DNA of 64,000 bases from Winslowiella toletana (lineage in GTDB: Bacteria > Pseudomonadota > Gammaproteobacteria > Enterobacterales > Enterobacteriaceae), in contig NZ_JAGGMQ010000001.1 of assembly GCF_017875465.1 (NCBI RefSeq), forward strand, positions 868,001-932,000, in the 5' to 3' direction. The position numbers and the translations under genes are program-made. Shown here piece after piece: positions 63,897-64,000 of this stretch; position 1 is the first letter of the stretch, and every line of letters begins with the position of its first letter. The notes under the pieces are model-generated. The model saw only the letters and a program-made list of their open reading frames with translations, was not told where the DNA came from and did not search any database.

Positions 63897-64000
63897 ATGC
63901 ATATTTTACTGACTGGCGGTACCGGCTTAATCGGCAGCCATCTGATACCTCGTCTGTTGCAATCCGGCCATCAGGTCAGCGTGGTGACGCGCGATGTGGC
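63897..64000 (+). CDS. yfcH: NAD-dependent epimerase-like protein YfcH (partial, 5' end)
   Basis: Only the first 34 codons lie in the window. They read [20 protein letters not shown], the Rossmann GGTGLIG nucleotide-binding loop of the TIGR01777/SDR39U1 family, followed by SVVTRD. AAGGA lies 8-9 nt before ATG 63897. Order after yfcG is as in E. coli yfcG-yfcH. The gene is cut by the window edge, not broken. Confidence 0.88.
   Translation, partial: MHILLTGGTGLIGSHLIPRLLQSGHQVSVVTRDV

Overview
The window is chromosomal DNA of a gamma-proteobacterium in Enterobacterales, most likely Erwiniaceae (Pantoea/Erwinia-like). I infer this from near-identity of nrdA, nrdB, nuo, lrhA, alaA, ackA and pta products to remembered E. 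coli proteins, a fused nuoCD, and backbone order nrdAB-yfaE-yfaY / menECBHDF-elaB / elaA / nuoN-A-lrhA-alaA-yfbRSTUV-ackA-pta / yfcD-F-G-H. The genus is inference only; nothing could be searched. No tRNA, rRNA, insertion sequence, prophage or CRISPR array was seen.

Layout. 1-5239: aerobic ribonucleotide reductase (nrdA, nrdB, yfaE) behind a promoter with a paired NrdR box and two DnaA boxes, then yfaY. 5299-14107: an accessory sugar-uptake and catabolism locus (ribose-type ABC transporter with a DUF2291 lipoprotein, split transketolase, FGGY kinase, divergent SorC-type regulator) carrying the same AT-rich palindrome in two places. 14104-18708: a giant multidomain protein of about 1534 residues with beta modules, helix-turn-helix-like repeats and a C-terminal SET methyltransferase domain. 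18915-25901: menaquinone synthesis, tightly overlapping menF-D-H-B-C-E. 26045-33559: elaB, opgD, a chemoreceptor, elaA, an MFS transporter, and an unusual HdeD-like membrane protein fused to a probable permuted papain-like domain started by TTG. 33780-48925: the 13-gene NADH:quinone oxidoreductase operon nuoA-N. 49594-60943: lrhA, alaA, yfbR, yfbS, yfbT, yfbU, yfbV, ackA and pta. 61007-61499: two small secreted four-cysteine peptides with identical lengths and cysteine spacing. 61716-64000: yfcD, yfcF, yfcG and the start of yfcH.

A short interspersed palindrome (core GGCGGCGTTYTCGCCGCC) recurs at five loci in intergenic DNA. The core genes form ordinary respiratory and overflow modules: Nuo feeds the quinones that Men helps make, and AckA-Pta interconvert acetyl-CoA and acetate. 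The accessory loci (sugar operon, SET protein, HdeD-papain fusion, four-cysteine peptide pair) sit where E. coli has other genes and hold most of the novelty.
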